Notes: a model not told the origin generated them from the letters alone. Positions 25,174 to 33,585 are shown, counted from the first letter of the stretch. The stretch is 64,000 nucleotides of DNA from Streptomyces fagopyri (GCF_009498275.1 NZ_CP045643.1:1612001-1676000); one strand, 5' to 3'. Numbers and translations are program-made.

Positions 25174-25263
25174 GCCCCCACCCACCCACACCCCCCACCC
25201 ACACCGACCCCCACCCCCAAACCGCCACCACACGCCACCCCACCCCACCCCCACCCATCACCC
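25174..25263. other. C-rich, strand-asymmetric tract with quadruplex potential
   Basis: Over about 90 bases the top strand is nearly devoid of G and full of CCC/CCCC runs broken by A. The other strand, the coding strand of the LTD gene, therefore has many GGG runs able to form G-quadruplexes. It lies upstream of the LTD promoter in both repeat copies. Confidence 0.6.
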
Positions 25264-25367
25264 GAAAGTGGATCACGGCCCAGGAGGACGCGGACGGGCG
25301 TCGGAACACCGCACCGGCGCCCGCGCCGGGGTGATCCGCCGGCCCATGGGCCGGAAGGGGCCGGTGC

Positions 25368-25499
25368 TCAGCGGCCCAGCGCGTCGCGCGGCCGCCGCTT
25401 GTTCATCGTGGAGCGCCCCTCGACGCCCTTCTTCCTGGCCTCTGCGTACAGCTGATGCCTCGTGGACCGGCGCGTACGGTCACGCCGGCGCCCGCACAC
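25368..25499 (-). pseudogene. C-terminal remnant of a Rho-N-like (plasmid-stabilisation type) protein
   Basis: A 43-codon frame from GTG 25499 to TGA 25368 ends with HQLYAEARKKGVEGRSTMNK and DALGR. This is like the C-terminus of actinobacterial 'plasmid stabilization' or Rho-N-domain proteins (pattern QLYEEA...GI.GRS.MNK), which normally have about 60-80 further residues before it. No ribosome site precedes the GTG and the first residues are just Arg-rich. I read it as a truncated leftover 88 bp from the edge of repeat copy 1. Family assignment is from memory of the motif. Confidence 0.4.
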
Positions 25500-25508
25500 C
25501 GGAACGCC

Positions 25509-25997
25509 TCAGAGACCGTCGGGGCCGTCGTCCCGGATCCGGTGGACGGCCGCTTCCTCCGCCGAGGCGGCGCCGCCGTCGATGCCGACGTCCTCGGCGA
25601 ACATGTCCTTCTCGGCGTCCTCGTGGGCCCCCTCGTCCAGTGCCACGAGACGGCCCGCGCGGTCTTGGCCCACCTCGTCGTCCAGCGGTTCACCCTCACC
25701 GTCCGGGAGGTCACCGAGACCGTCGTCGGTCTCCGGTTCCGCCAGAGCCGGGTCCGCCAGTTCCTCCGACAGTCGCTGGTCCAGGCTCTCGCCCTCCCGC
25801 TGCTCCCGCGCGGTCGTGCCCAGGTGCTCCACCCCGAGCGGGCGCTCGGGCGGTGACCAGCCTTCGTCGTACGGGTCCGCGCCGCGGTCGTCGAGCGAGT
25901 CCTCCGGGTCGAGGATGCCCTCGTCGTCGCGCCCCTCGGGGCCGTCGGGCTGGTAGACCTCGTCGCCCATGACTTCCTCGTTGTCCTGACTGTCCAT
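25509..25997 (-). CDS. DUF5709 family acidic protein
   Basis: This 162-residue, very acidic protein is of the actinobacterial DUF5709 type (GILDPEDSLDDRGADPYDEG, WSPPERPLGVEHLGTTAREQ, REGESLDQRLSEELAD). It has no signal peptide or membrane segment. The start at 25997 (MDSQDNEEV) has GGAGGT nine bases upstream. Function unknown; the family commonly accompanies stress-response genes, as here with CsbD and PRC-barrel genes next door. Confidence 0.83.
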   Translation of the reverse strand: MDSQDNEEVMGDEVYQPDGPEGRDDEGILDPEDSLDDRGADPYDEGWSPPERPLGVEHLGTTAREQREGESLDQRLSEELADPALAEPETDDGLGDLPDGEGEPLDDEVGQDRAGRLVALDEGAHEDAEKDMFAEDVGIDGGAASAEEAAVHRIRDDGPDGL

Positions 25998-26339
25998 GAC
26001 GTGTGACCTCCGGGACGGCTGCGTGCGTCGTCGCCCGCGTATCCAGGCTGCGCCACACCACACCTTCCGGCACGCCGGGTCCGCCGGCCGCGGCGAGATC
26101 CGCGGGGTTCCCACCGCGTTCCCGCCGGTTCGACGACTCGGCGGGAACACCTGCGCCCACCAGGGTCCTGACGACAGATCCGGAACTCGGGACCATGGCG
26201 CGAAATCGTCCGCAAGGGCTGTGCTTTCTTCGCCGCTTCCGGGGGTGGGGGTCCGGGAACAGCACGGATCCCGGCAGTCCGAAGGGAAATCGGGCTGCCG
26301 GGATCGGACACATCGACCTCGCGTGGGCCTGCCGTGGTG

Positions 26340-26522
26340 CTACTTGGGCTTGACGGCGTCCTTGGCCTTCTCCTTGGCCTCCCGCAGGTCACCCTTGGAC
26401 TCCTCGGCACGGCCCTCGGCCCGCAGGGACTCGTTGCCCACCGCGCCACCGACGACCTTCTTGACCTTGCCCTTGGCCTGCTCGCCCTTGGCCTGAGCCT
26501 TCTCGTCCGCAGCCACAACCAC
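26340..26522 (-). CDS. CsbD family stress protein
   Basis: This protein of about 60 residues is rich in Lys, Glu, Ala and Gly (DEKAQAKGEQAKGKVKKVVG, EGRAEESKGDLREAKEKAKD), the CsbD pattern of small intrinsically flexible, helix-prone stress proteins. GTG at 26522 or GTG at 26516 could be the start; AGGGTG lies just upstream of the first. A GGGTAT element at 26575-26570, like the -10 of SigB-type promoters, lies 48 bases upstream. CsbD is a general-stress protein in Bacillus, consistent with control by the sigma factor at 28899. Confidence 0.82.
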   Translation of the reverse strand: MVVAADEKAQAKGEQAKGKVKKVVGGAVGNESLRAEGRAEESKGDLREAKEKAKDAVKPK

Positions 26523-26656
26523 TCACACCCTGTCGTATTCGGAAATCGTTGCACCCTCCGTCTCACCCGATACCCGGCCCCCAAACCCGGAAAGTTTCCA
26601 CAGGGAAAACATCGGCCACGCCACCTCCGGTCTCCCGGAACATTCGATGTGTAGCA

Positions 26657-26686
26657 CCCGGGACACAGGGCACCCGCCGTCCCGGG
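26657..26686 (+). promoter_or_regulatory. Inverted repeat upstream of the first PRC-barrel gene
   Basis: CCCGGGAC (26657-26664) and GTCCCGGG (26679-26686) form perfect 8-bp arms around 14 bases, 88 bases before the PRC-barrel start. It may be an operator or a leader hairpin; no clear -35/-10 pair was identified. Confidence 0.4.
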
Positions 26687-26773
26687 AAAACGTCACCGAA
26701 TTCGATGGCGCCTGCACAGCCCCGCAATTCCTGAACGCGGGGAAGCGAAAAGTATCGAAGAAGGAGCCGTTTT

Positions 26774-27127
26774 ATGAGCGACAACATCTGGGGCTACCAG
26801 CCGACCACCGGCCACGCCCCGGGCACCGACCTGATCGGCTACAAGGTCGAAGCCACCGACGGAAGTATCGGCAAGGTCGACAAGCACTCCGACGACGTGC
26901 ACTCCTCGTACCTCGTCGTCGACACCGGCGTATGGATCTTCGGCAAGCACGTCCTGCTGCCCGCCGGCACCGTGACCACGATCGACCAGGCCGAACAGAA
27001 GATCTACGTCGCCCTCACCAAGGACCAGATCAAGGACTCCCCCGAGTTCGACAAGGACAAGCACATCGGCGACACCGGGTACCACGAGCAGGTCGGCACC
27101 TACTACCAGGGCCGGCGCCGCGCCTGA
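26774..27127 (+). CDS. PRC-barrel domain protein, paralogue 1
   Basis: This 117-residue protein is a PRC-barrel domain at residues about 18-80 (LIGYKVEATDGSIGKVDKHS, SYLVVDTGVWIFGKHVLLPA). A conserved C-terminal region follows (QKIYVALTKDQIKDSPEFDK, HIGDTGYHEQVGTYYQ). AAGGAG precedes ATG 26774. Two paralogues lie at 45922-46275 and 46574-46945. PRC barrels act in photosynthetic reaction centres and RNA metabolism (RimM), but this small actinobacterial form has no known function and sits among stress genes. Confidence 0.87.
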   Translation: MSDNIWGYQPTTGHAPGTDLIGYKVEATDGSIGKVDKHSDDVHSSYLVVDTGVWIFGKHVLLPAGTVTTIDQAEQKIYVALTKDQIKDSPEFDKDKHIGDTGYHEQVGTYYQGRRRA

Positions 27128-27147
27128 CCCCGCGACACCACCCCGAC

Positions 27148-27186
27148 AGTGGGGGCCGGACGAAGACCCTTCGTCCGGCCCCCACT
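27148..27186 (+). terminator. Strong terminator after PRC-barrel paralogue 1
   Basis: A perfect 18-bp stem (27148-27165 with 27169-27186) with a three-base loop starts 21 bases after the stop codon. Confidence 0.85.
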
Positions 27187-27547
27187 TCCCGTCCGACGGC
27201 ACGATGACACGGTCCGGCGTCTCGCGTCTCGCGTCGCGCGTACGGCGTGCCGCGTCTCGCGTACGTACGGCTTCTCGCGTCCCTGGAGCGCTGTCGTGCG
27301 ACCGTGCCCCGGCCGGAACCGGTGGGTATGTCCGGAACCTGCGGGTCTGTCCGTCCGGGGCCCGCGCCGGGCATGCCGACGGGGCCGGCGGAAGGTGCTT
27401 CTCCGCGGGCCCCGGGGCCGTACAAAGGGAATGCCGGTGGGCAGGACGGGCCTTCGGCTCGGTCCGCGGCGCGCCCGCCGGGGACCGTCCCCGGCAGGGC
27501 GTTCGCGCCGCCGCGCCCGCGCGACGCGCGGGTCCCGAAGTGCCGTT
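27187..27547. other. Gene-free, CG-dense low-complexity stretch
   Basis: No credible gene. From about 27205 to 27290 the words GTCTCGCGT, CGCGTACG and TACGGC recur irregularly. The rest is ordinary GC-rich spacer up to the 3' end of the DUF6131-like gene. No RNA gene recognised. Confidence 0.5.
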
Positions 27548-27703
27548 CTAGAAGTAGTGTTTGCGGCCGCCGACCGTGCGGCCGCTCGCACCCAGGATCC
27601 ACAGGACCGCGCCGACCACGACGAGCACACCGCCCACGGTCGTCAGCAGTGACACACCGACCAGCAGGCCGATGACGAGCAGAATGGCGCCAAGGACAAT
27701 CAT
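27548..27703 (-). CDS. DUF6131-like two-helix membrane protein
   Basis: This 51-residue protein has two membrane segments (MIVLGAILLVIGLLVGVSLL and VGGVLVVVGAVLWILGASG) and the tail GRTVGGRKHYF, the pattern of the small DUF6131 proteins common in Streptomyces and Mycobacterium. ATG at 27703 is preferred, with GGAA a few bases upstream; an in-frame GTG at 27721 would add six residues. It likely sits in the cytoplasmic membrane and, from context, belongs to the stress set. Confidence 0.75.
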   Translation of the reverse strand: MIVLGAILLVIGLLVGVSLLTTVGGVLVVVGAVLWILGASGRTVGGRKHYF

Positions 27704-28113
27704 TTCGATTCCGATCTTCACGTCTCTTCGATGCGTGCGGACCCGTGTCTCGCCGGGCTCACAGCACCCTCTTCCCGCCCGCTGCGTAACCCGGGACAGG
27801 TGAAATCCGGTCGGCCACCCGATCGACGGCCACTGGATCCCTGTCGTGCAACGTCCGAGTGCCCCGCTCCGGGCCACTCATGCCGCCCTTCCGCGCAGGT
27901 GGTCAGCGGATGGACGTCGAGGTGCTCGCGCTGCCTCACGCGCTCGGTGAGGCGGCCGTCCGGCGGCGCGGTGACGATCCGGCCGGCTTCGTCCCCGCGG
28001 AGCGACGTGACCGGGGCCGTGGACGCATCACGACTCCCCGTCGGGAGGCGGACCGTTCGGGTGCAGTCGCGGCGACGGCGGGACGGCGACGGGCTGCCGG
28101 GTAGTCGTTGTGC
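27704..28113. other. Gene-free stretch between DUF6131 and DUF2231 genes
   Basis: Open frames exist on both strands but none has a ribosome site or a recognisable product. The stretch must hold the divergent promoters of both small membrane-protein genes. GGGTAG just before the DUF2231 start and GGGTTA (minus strand, about 27790) resemble SigB -10 elements but lack matching -35 elements at proper spacing. Confidence 0.45.
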
Positions 28114-28695
28114 ATGAACACTCACGTCCTCGACACCTCCACCCGTTCCTGGACGCCGTCGGTCCTGGACACCGCGTCGGCATGGTGGCTGACGGCCCTG
28201 GACCGCATCGAACGGTCGGGGGCCGCGGATCCGGCGATCCGGCTTCTCCAGCGGGGAATCCGCTCGCTCCCGCTGGGCGAGGCACGCGATCTGCTGCGCG
28301 GCAGGCCACTGGGCCATCCCGTGCATCCCGTCCTGGTCCAGGTACCGATCGGCTGCTGGCTGTCGGCCGCCGTACTGGACATCGCGCCGGCGGGGCGGAG
28401 CGCGCCCACCACCCTCACGGCCGTCGGTCTGGCCGGAGCCGCCCCGGCGGCGGTCGCCGGCTGGGCCGACTGGGCGGACCTGCCGCCCGAGCAGGCCCGG
28501 GTCGGACTGGTCCACGCGGTCTCGAACGTCGCGGCCGTGGCCTGCTACACCGCTTCCCTGGCGGCGCGACTGCGCGGTCACTCGGCGAAGGGCCGGCTGT
28601 GGTCGCTGGGCGGGCTCGCGGCGGTCGCCATGAGCGGTGCGCTGGGCGGGCATGTGGCCTACCGGCAGGCCGTCGGACCACATCCCGCAGCCTGA
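28114..28695 (+). CDS. DUF2231 domain membrane protein
   Basis: This 193-residue protein has the DUF2231 signature RPLGHPVHPVLVQVPIGCWL and about four membrane segments in its second half (LTAVGLAGAAPAAVAGWADW, VSNVAAVACYTASL, LGGLAAVAMSGALGGHVAY). The His and Trp residues of the first motif recur across the family, whose function is unknown. ATG at 28114 is the first plausible start although no Shine-Dalgarno is visible. It lies upstream of the sigma-factor gene in the same direction. Confidence 0.8.
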   Translation: MNTHVLDTSTRSWTPSVLDTASAWWLTALDRIERSGAADPAIRLLQRGIRSLPLGEARDLLRGRPLGHPVHPVLVQVPIGCWLSAAVLDIAPAGRSAPTTLTAVGLAGAAPAAVAGWADWADLPPEQARVGLVHAVSNVAAVACYTASLAARLRGHSAKGRLWSLGGLAAVAMSGALGGHVAYRQAVGPHPAA

Positions 28696-28807
28696 GGCCT
28701 GCTCGCGGGCCCCCGCCCGGGAGCAGCGCCGGGCCGGTGTCCGTCACGGTCGGTCCCCGCCCGGCGCCGGCCCTCGCGGGGTCTCGGGCTCGCTGTCGAA
28801 TCGGCCG

Positions 28808-28832
28808 GCATGCATTTCCCCATGGCGGGTAC
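28808..28832 (+). promoter_or_regulatory. SigB-type promoter before the sigma-factor gene
   Basis: GCAT (28808-28811), 15 bases and GGGTAC (28827-28832) match GNNT-N14-16-GGGTA(C/T). It is 66 bases upstream of the sigma factor start and would allow autoregulation, as known for SigB of Streptomyces. Confidence 0.6.
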
Positions 28833-28898
28833 GCGAACGGTTGTCGGCCCGCATCAGGCCGGCGGCACGGGGGCCGGATCACATGGGAGGGGCCTGGC

Positions 28899-29738
28899 AT
28901 GACAGTGACCGAGACGACGGAGGCACGGCCGACCGTGCTGCCGGAGATCGCCGACCCGTCACGCGTCGCCCCCAGGGACGCCCGGCAGTTGTCCCGGCTG
29001 TTCTTCGACCGACTCGGCGTCCTGGAAGAGGGCACGCCCGAGTACCAGTACGCGCGCAACACGCTCATCGAGATGAACGTCTCCCTCGTCCGCTTCGCGG
29101 CCGCGCGGTTCCGCAGCCGCGACCAGGACGAGATGGAGGACATCGTCCAGGTCGGCACGATCGGGCTCATCAAGGCGATCGACCGGTTCGAACTCACCCG
29201 CGAGGTCGAGTTCACCTCCTTCGCCGTCCCGTACATCGTCGGCGAGATCAAGCGCTTCTTCCGCGACACCAGCTGGGCCGTTCACGTGCCCCGGCGTCTG
29301 CAGGAAGCCCGCATCCAGCTCGCCAGGGCCACCGAGGAACTGAGCTGCCGGCTGGGCCGTACCCCCACCGTCAAGGAACTCTCCCAGCTGATGTGCCTCA
29401 GCGAGCAGGAGGTCGACGAGGCCCGCCTCGCCTCCAACGGGTACACCTCCTCCTCCCTCGACGCCGCCCTCGGCTCCGGCGACGAGGGAGAGGCCGTACT
29501 GGCCGACTTCATCGGCGCCGACGACAGCGCCCTCGAACTCGTCGAGGACTTCAACGCCCTGGCCCCCCTGATCGCCGAACTCGACGACCGTGAACGGCGC
29601 ATCATCCACATGCGGTTCGTCGACGAACTGACCCAGGCGCAGATCGGCGAGCACCTCGGCGTCTCCCAGATGCACGTCTCCCGCCTTCTCACCCGCACCC
29701 TCACCAAGCTCCGCGCGGGCATGCTCACCACGCGCTGA
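28899..29738 (+). CDS. RNA polymerase sigma factor, SigB/SigF/SigG type
   Basis: This 279-residue group 3 sigma factor contains region 2 (DEMEDIVQVGTIGLIKAIDR, FTSFAVPYIVGEIKRFFRDT), region 3 (VHVPRRLQEARIQLARATEE) and region 4 (LDDRERRIIHMRFVDELTQA, GEHLGVSQMHVSRLLTRTL). ATG at 28899 has GGGAGG at good spacing. It presumably directs RNA polymerase to GNNT-N15-GGGTAC promoters, of which examples occur before itself and the gene at 15056. Its anti-sigma factor is not adjacent. An RsbW-like ATPase (50740) and a SpoIIE-type phosphatase (38266) are in the window but unlinked. Confidence 0.92.
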   Translation: MTVTETTEARPTVLPEIADPSRVAPRDARQLSRLFFDRLGVLEEGTPEYQYARNTLIEMNVSLVRFAAARFRSRDQDEMEDIVQVGTIGLIKAIDRFELTREVEFTSFAVPYIVGEIKRFFRDTSWAVHVPRRLQEARIQLARATEELSCRLGRTPTVKELSQLMCLSEQEVDEARLASNGYTSSSLDAALGSGDEGEAVLADFIGADDSALELVEDFNALAPLIAELDDRERRIIHMRFVDELTQAQIGEHLGVSQMHVSRLLTRTLTKLRAGMLTTR

Positions 29739-30283
29739 CCCGCACACCGACGGCAGCGGCGGGGGCGGCGACGGCCGTCCCCGCCGTCGCGCGGGTGGTA
29801 CCCGGCCCACAGGGATCGTGTGTGCGCCACCGCCCGGGAGGGCGTGGCATGCGCGGCGTTGCCCGGCGCGAGCCGTTCCACGCCGGTACGGGAACCGGCA
29901 CGGATCACGTATCCGCAGGTCAGCCGCCGTGCGCGACGGCTCGGCCCCGCCGCGGGATACCCGCGTCGCAGATGTCGTGAACGGTGGCCGGGCGTAGCCT
30001 GAAGTCATGAGCGAGGCCCTGGACGCGCCGCTCATCGCCCTCCGCACGTGACGTGCGACGGGTCGTGAGGTGTGCGCCGAGAGCGTGCCGCCCGCGCGAG
30101 CGCGACGTCCGGTGTGACCGTGAGGTCCGGCGTGACCGCGCGCCCGACACGACCGCGACGTACGGCATCGGCCGCGACGTACGGCATCGGCACGGCACGC
30201 TCGACGCGAGCGCGACACGTTCGGCGTGACCCGGGCGTTCGGCCTCCGACGGTTCGTGAACCAGCCATGGCTAGGGGAATGGG
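29739..30283. other. Gene-free stretch with short repeats before the malic enzyme gene
   Basis: No credible gene. Just after the sigma factor, CGGCGGGG and CCCCGCCG words can form a hairpin. Between about 30045 and 30235 short words recur, including two copies of CGCGACGTACGGCATCGG and several GTCCGGNGTGACCG variants, so this is degenerate repeat-rich DNA. The malic enzyme promoter must lie at its right end; GGGGAA precedes its ATG. Confidence 0.5.
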
Positions 30284-31957
30284 ATGAGCACCACGCATGC
30301 GGTCCGGACGCCGGCGACACCGGGCGTCCTTCAGGACCCGATGAGCAATCACGGTGTCGCGTTCAGCGCGTCCGAACGGGACGAGTACGGGCTGACCGGC
30401 CGACTGCCCTCCAACGTACTGACGTTGGGACAGCAGGCCCAGCGGGCGTACCGGCAACTACAGGGCCAGCGCGACGACTTGGCCAAGTATGTGTTCCTGG
30501 AACAGTTGCACGACCGCAACGAGACCCTCTACTACCGGGTGCTCGCCGACCACCTCGCCGAACTGCTCCCGGTCGTCTACGACCCGACCGTCGGTGACGC
30601 CATCGAGCAGTACTCCGAGGAGTTCCGCAGCCCGCGGGGCATCTTCCTGTCGATCGACGCGCCGGACGACATCGAGGCGGCTTTCGGCACCCTGGGGCTC
30701 AGGTCCGAGGACGTCGAACTGCTGGTGTGCACGGACGCCGAGGAGATCCTGGGCATCGGCGACTGGGGCGTGGGCGGCATCGAGATCGCGATCGGCAAGC
30801 TCGCCATCTACACGGCGGCCGCGGGGATCGACCCGCGCCGGGTGATCCCGGTGTCACTGGATGTCGGAACCGACAACGAGGTCCTGCTCAACGACCCGCT
30901 GTACCTGGGCAACCGGCACGCGCGGGTCCGCGGCGCCGCGTACGACGCGTTCATCGAGAAGTACCTGGCGACCGCGTCCACGATGTTCCCGAACGCGCTG
31001 CTGCACTTCGAGGACTTCGGACCGGGCAACGCCCGCCGGATCCTGGAGACCTACGGTCACCGGTACCGCGTCTTCAACGACGATCTGCAGGGAACCGGGG
31101 CGATCACCCTGGCCTCCGTGCTGTCGGCGGTGAAGGTGACCGGCGTGCCGATGCGGAGCCAGAAGCTCGTGGTGTTCGGCGCCGGAACCGCGGGCGTGGG
31201 CATCGCCGACCAGATCCACGCGGCGATGGTGCGCGACGGCGCCACGGCGGAGGAGGCCACCTCCCGGATCTGGCTGGTGGACAAACAGGGGCTGTTGACC
31301 AGTGACATGACCGACCTCCGCGACTTCCAGAAGCCCTATGCCCGCAGGCCCGAGGACGTCGGCGGATGGGGCGGTGGAGGAGCGATCTCGCTGCTGGACA
31401 CGGTCGGCCACGCGGCTCCGACCATCCTGCTGGGGACCTCGACCGCGCACGGCGCGTTCACCGAGGAGATCGTCAGGACCATGGCGCGGGGGGTCGAGCG
31501 GCCGATCATCCTGCCGATCTCCAACCCCACCTCGAAGATCGAGGCCGAGCCGCAGGACGTCATCGCGTGGACGGACGGCAGGGCGCTGGTCGCGACCGGG
31601 CTGCCGTTCGGACCGATGCGGTACGAGGGCGTGAACTACCACTTCGGCCAGGCCAACAACGCGCTCGTGTACCCCGGGCTGGGGCTGGGCACCATCGTGT
31701 CCGGCGCCGGCACGGTGACTCCGGGCATGCTGATCGCGGCCGCCGAGGCGGTCGCCGGCCAGGTGGACGTGAGCGCCCCGGGCGCTTCGCTGCTGCCCGA
31801 GGTCGAGAACCTGCGGGCCTCCACCGCCACCACCGCTGTCGCCGTGGTGCGTGCCGCCCAGGCGGAAGGCGTCGCCACCGCGAAGATCGACAACGTGGTG
31901 CAGGCGGTTCAGGACGCCATGTGGCAGCCGACGTACTCCGACGGCGGCGCGGCGTGA
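30284..31957 (+). CDS. NAD(P)-dependent malic enzyme, long form
   Basis: This 557-residue oxidative decarboxylase converts malate to pyruvate and CO2 with reduction of NAD(P). The active-site Tyr and Lys regions (PVVYDPTVGDAIEQYSEEF, GGIEIAIGKLAIYTAAAG), the metal site LLHFEDFGPGNA with VFNDDLQGTGA, the nucleotide site VVFGAGTAGVGIADQ and the C-terminal ISNPTSKIEAEPQD are all present. It has the size of the long type, not the ~400-residue bacterial type. GGGGAA precedes ATG 30284. Its stop overlaps the GTG of the fumarase gene, so the two are coupled: fumarate to malate to pyruvate. Confidence 0.92.
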   Translation: MSTTHAVRTPATPGVLQDPMSNHGVAFSASERDEYGLTGRLPSNVLTLGQQAQRAYRQLQGQRDDLAKYVFLEQLHDRNETLYYRVLADHLAELLPVVYDPTVGDAIEQYSEEFRSPRGIFLSIDAPDDIEAAFGTLGLRSEDVELLVCTDAEEILGIGDWGVGGIEIAIGKLAIYTAAAGIDPRRVIPVSLDVGTDNEVLLNDPLYLGNRHARVRGAAYDAFIEKYLATASTMFPNALLHFEDFGPGNARRILETYGHRYRVFNDDLQGTGAITLASVLSAVKVTGVPMRSQKLVVFGAGTAGVGIADQIHAAMVRDGATAEEATSRIWLVDKQGLLTSDMTDLRDFQKPYARRPEDVGGWGGGGAISLLDTVGHAAPTILLGTSTAHGAFTEEIVRTMARGVERPIILPISNPTSKIEAEPQDVIAWTDGRALVATGLPFGPMRYEGVNYHFGQANNALVYPGLGLGTIVSGAGTVTPGMLIAAAEAVAGQVDVSAPGASLLPEVENLRASTATTAVAVVRAAQAEGVATAKIDNVVQAVQDAMWQPTYSDGGAA

Positions 31958-33414
31958 CCGGCGCGGACGGGGAACCCGTGCCGACGGTGCTGGACCTGCC
32001 GATCGGCCTGTCGGCGGCCGGGACACGGCAGGAGACCGACTCCATGGGCACCGTCGACGTACCCGCGGACCGGTACTGGGGTGCGCAGACCCAGCGGTCG
32101 CTGATCCATTTCTCGATCGGTGACGACCGCATGCCCAAGGCGGTCTACCACGCGTACGGCCACGTCAAGAAGGCCGCCGCGATCGTCAACGGACGCGCCG
32201 GGCGCCTGCCGGGCTGGATGGCGGACCTGATCGAGCGGGTCAGCGACGAGGTGATCAGCGGGGCGCTGGACGAGAACTTCCCGCTCTACGTCTGGCAGAC
32301 CGGCTCGGGCACGCAGTCCAACATGAACACCAACGAGGTGATCGGCAACCGTGCCGTCCAGCTGACCGGCGGCCGGCTGGGGAGCAAGACCCCGGTGCAC
32401 CCCAACGACCATGTGAACATGGGGCAGTCCTCCAACGACACCTTCCCCACCGCGATGCACATCGCCGCCGTCAAGGAGGTCCACGAACACCTGCTGCCGG
32501 CGGTGCAGGCACTGCACCGCTCCATCGAGGCCAAGGCCGAGCGATGGCAGGACGTGGTGAAGATCGGCCGTACCCATCTGGAGGACGCGGTCCCGCTGAC
32601 CGTCGGGCAGGAGTGGTCGGGCTACGCCCACCAGCTCAAGCAGGCCATGGCCGTGGCGACCGCGTCCACCCAGGGTCTGTTCGAACTCGCCGCCGGCGGA
32701 ACGGCGGTGGGCACCGGCCTGAACGCGCCGGAGGGCTTCGCCGAAGAGATCGCTCACGAGATCGCGGAGGCGACCGGGTACCCGTTCGTCACCGCGCCGA
32801 ACAAGTTCGCCGCGCAGGGCGGCCTGGACGCCATGGTCAACGCGTCGGCGGGCCTGCGGGCCCTGGCGGTGCCCCTGATGAAGATCGCGAACGACATCCG
32901 GTGGCTGGCCTCCGGGCCCCGCTGCGGGCTGGGCGAACTGGTTCTTCCGGCCAACGAGCCCGGAAGCTCGATCATGCCCGGCAAGGTCAACCCGACCCAG
33001 TGCGAGGCCATGGTGATGGTCTGCATCCAGGTCCTGTCGGAGGACTCCGCGATCGCCTTCGCCGGTTCCCAGGGCAACTTCGAGCTCAACGCGATGCGCC
33101 CGGTGATCATCAACAACTTCCTGCACGCGGCCACGATCCTCGCCGACGCCTGCCAGAAGCTGCGCGAGTACTGCGTCGAGGGCGCCGAACTCCACGGTGA
33201 GCAGATCACCGGCTACGTCGACCGTTCCCTGATGCTGGTCACCGCCCTGTCACCGGAGATCGGCTACGACAAGGCCTCCGCGATCGCCCACAAGGCCGAC
33301 GACGAGGGCACGACCCTGCGCGAAGCCGCCGTGGCCAGTGGCTATGTCAGCGCGGCCGAATTCGACCGCATCGTCGATCCGGCGGCCATGGTCGGACCGT
33401 CCGGGCGCCCCTGA
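31954..33414 (+). CDS. fumC: Class II fumarate hydratase
   Basis: This 486-residue protein interconverts fumarate and malate. The class II signature GSSIMPGKVNPTQ is intact, as are TGSGTQSNMNTNEVI, HVNMGQSSNDTFPTAM and KIGRTHLEDAVPLTVGQE. It is iron-independent and forms a tetramer in the cytoplasm. The GTG start at 31954 overlaps the malic enzyme stop (GTGA) and gives ~20 residues before the usual start of the fold; a GTG at 31978 is an alternative. Coupling with malic enzyme suggests a small module moving C4 acids to pyruvate and reducing power. Confidence 0.92.
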   Translation: MTGADGEPVPTVLDLPIGLSAAGTRQETDSMGTVDVPADRYWGAQTQRSLIHFSIGDDRMPKAVYHAYGHVKKAAAIVNGRAGRLPGWMADLIERVSDEVISGALDENFPLYVWQTGSGTQSNMNTNEVIGNRAVQLTGGRLGSKTPVHPNDHVNMGQSSNDTFPTAMHIAAVKEVHEHLLPAVQALHRSIEAKAERWQDVVKIGRTHLEDAVPLTVGQEWSGYAHQLKQAMAVATASTQGLFELAAGGTAVGTGLNAPEGFAEEIAHEIAEATGYPFVTAPNKFAAQGGLDAMVNASAGLRALAVPLMKIANDIRWLASGPRCGLGELVLPANEPGSSIMPGKVNPTQCEAMVMVCIQVLSEDSAIAFAGSQGNFELNAMRPVIINNFLHAATILADACQKLREYCVEGAELHGEQITGYVDRSLMLVTALSPEIGYDKASAIAHKADDEGTTLREAAVASGYVSAAEFDRIVDPAAMVGPSGRP

Positions 33415-33530
33415 CCACGCCCGCCGGTCACGGACGCGTGCTCCCCGGTCGGGGCGAGCGCCAACGACTGGAGAGTCGCCTCCTGGGGGTCAGGGGTCAC
33501 CGGACGCGGGTCACCACGCGCCCGCACGCG

Positions 33531-33577
33531 CCTAAATTAGACAAGTAACTTGGCAAAGTAGCTTGTCGAGTTTTAGG
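33531..33577 (+). promoter_or_regulatory. Nested composite palindrome, probable MarR operator
   Basis: Two inverted repeats share nearly the same centre: CCTAAA (33531-33536) with TTTAGG (33572-33577), and GACAAG (33540-33545) with CTTGTC (33562-33567). Inside, CAAGTAACTTG (33542-33552) and CAAAGTAGCTTG (33554-33565) are tandem near-palindromes. The element ends nine bases before the MarR start, is AT-rich for this genome and very probably covers the promoter of the MarR-MFS-hydrolase operon. Confidence 0.7.
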
Positions 33578-33585
33578 CTGGCGCC

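Larger units (their letters stand above)
24332..25280. repeat. Long direct repeat, copy 1 (949 bp)
   Basis: This segment recurs at 37012-37948 in the same orientation. I see only a 12-bp tail-repeat difference and at least one A/G change in the Gly-His codons. It contains a terminator-like hairpin (24338-24349 with 24368-24379, 11 of 12 paired), a complete lamin-tail gene, its promoter and a C-rich tract. Homology begins at ACACGCCGG and stops after GGATCACGGCC. No transposase, terminal inverted repeat or target duplication is visible at the edges. Confidence 0.9.

Noticed and set aside
30045..30235. Possible small RNA or leader with CGCGACGTACGGCATCGG repeats
   Set aside because: The repeats are irregular and no promoter-terminator pair or conserved structure could be recognised.
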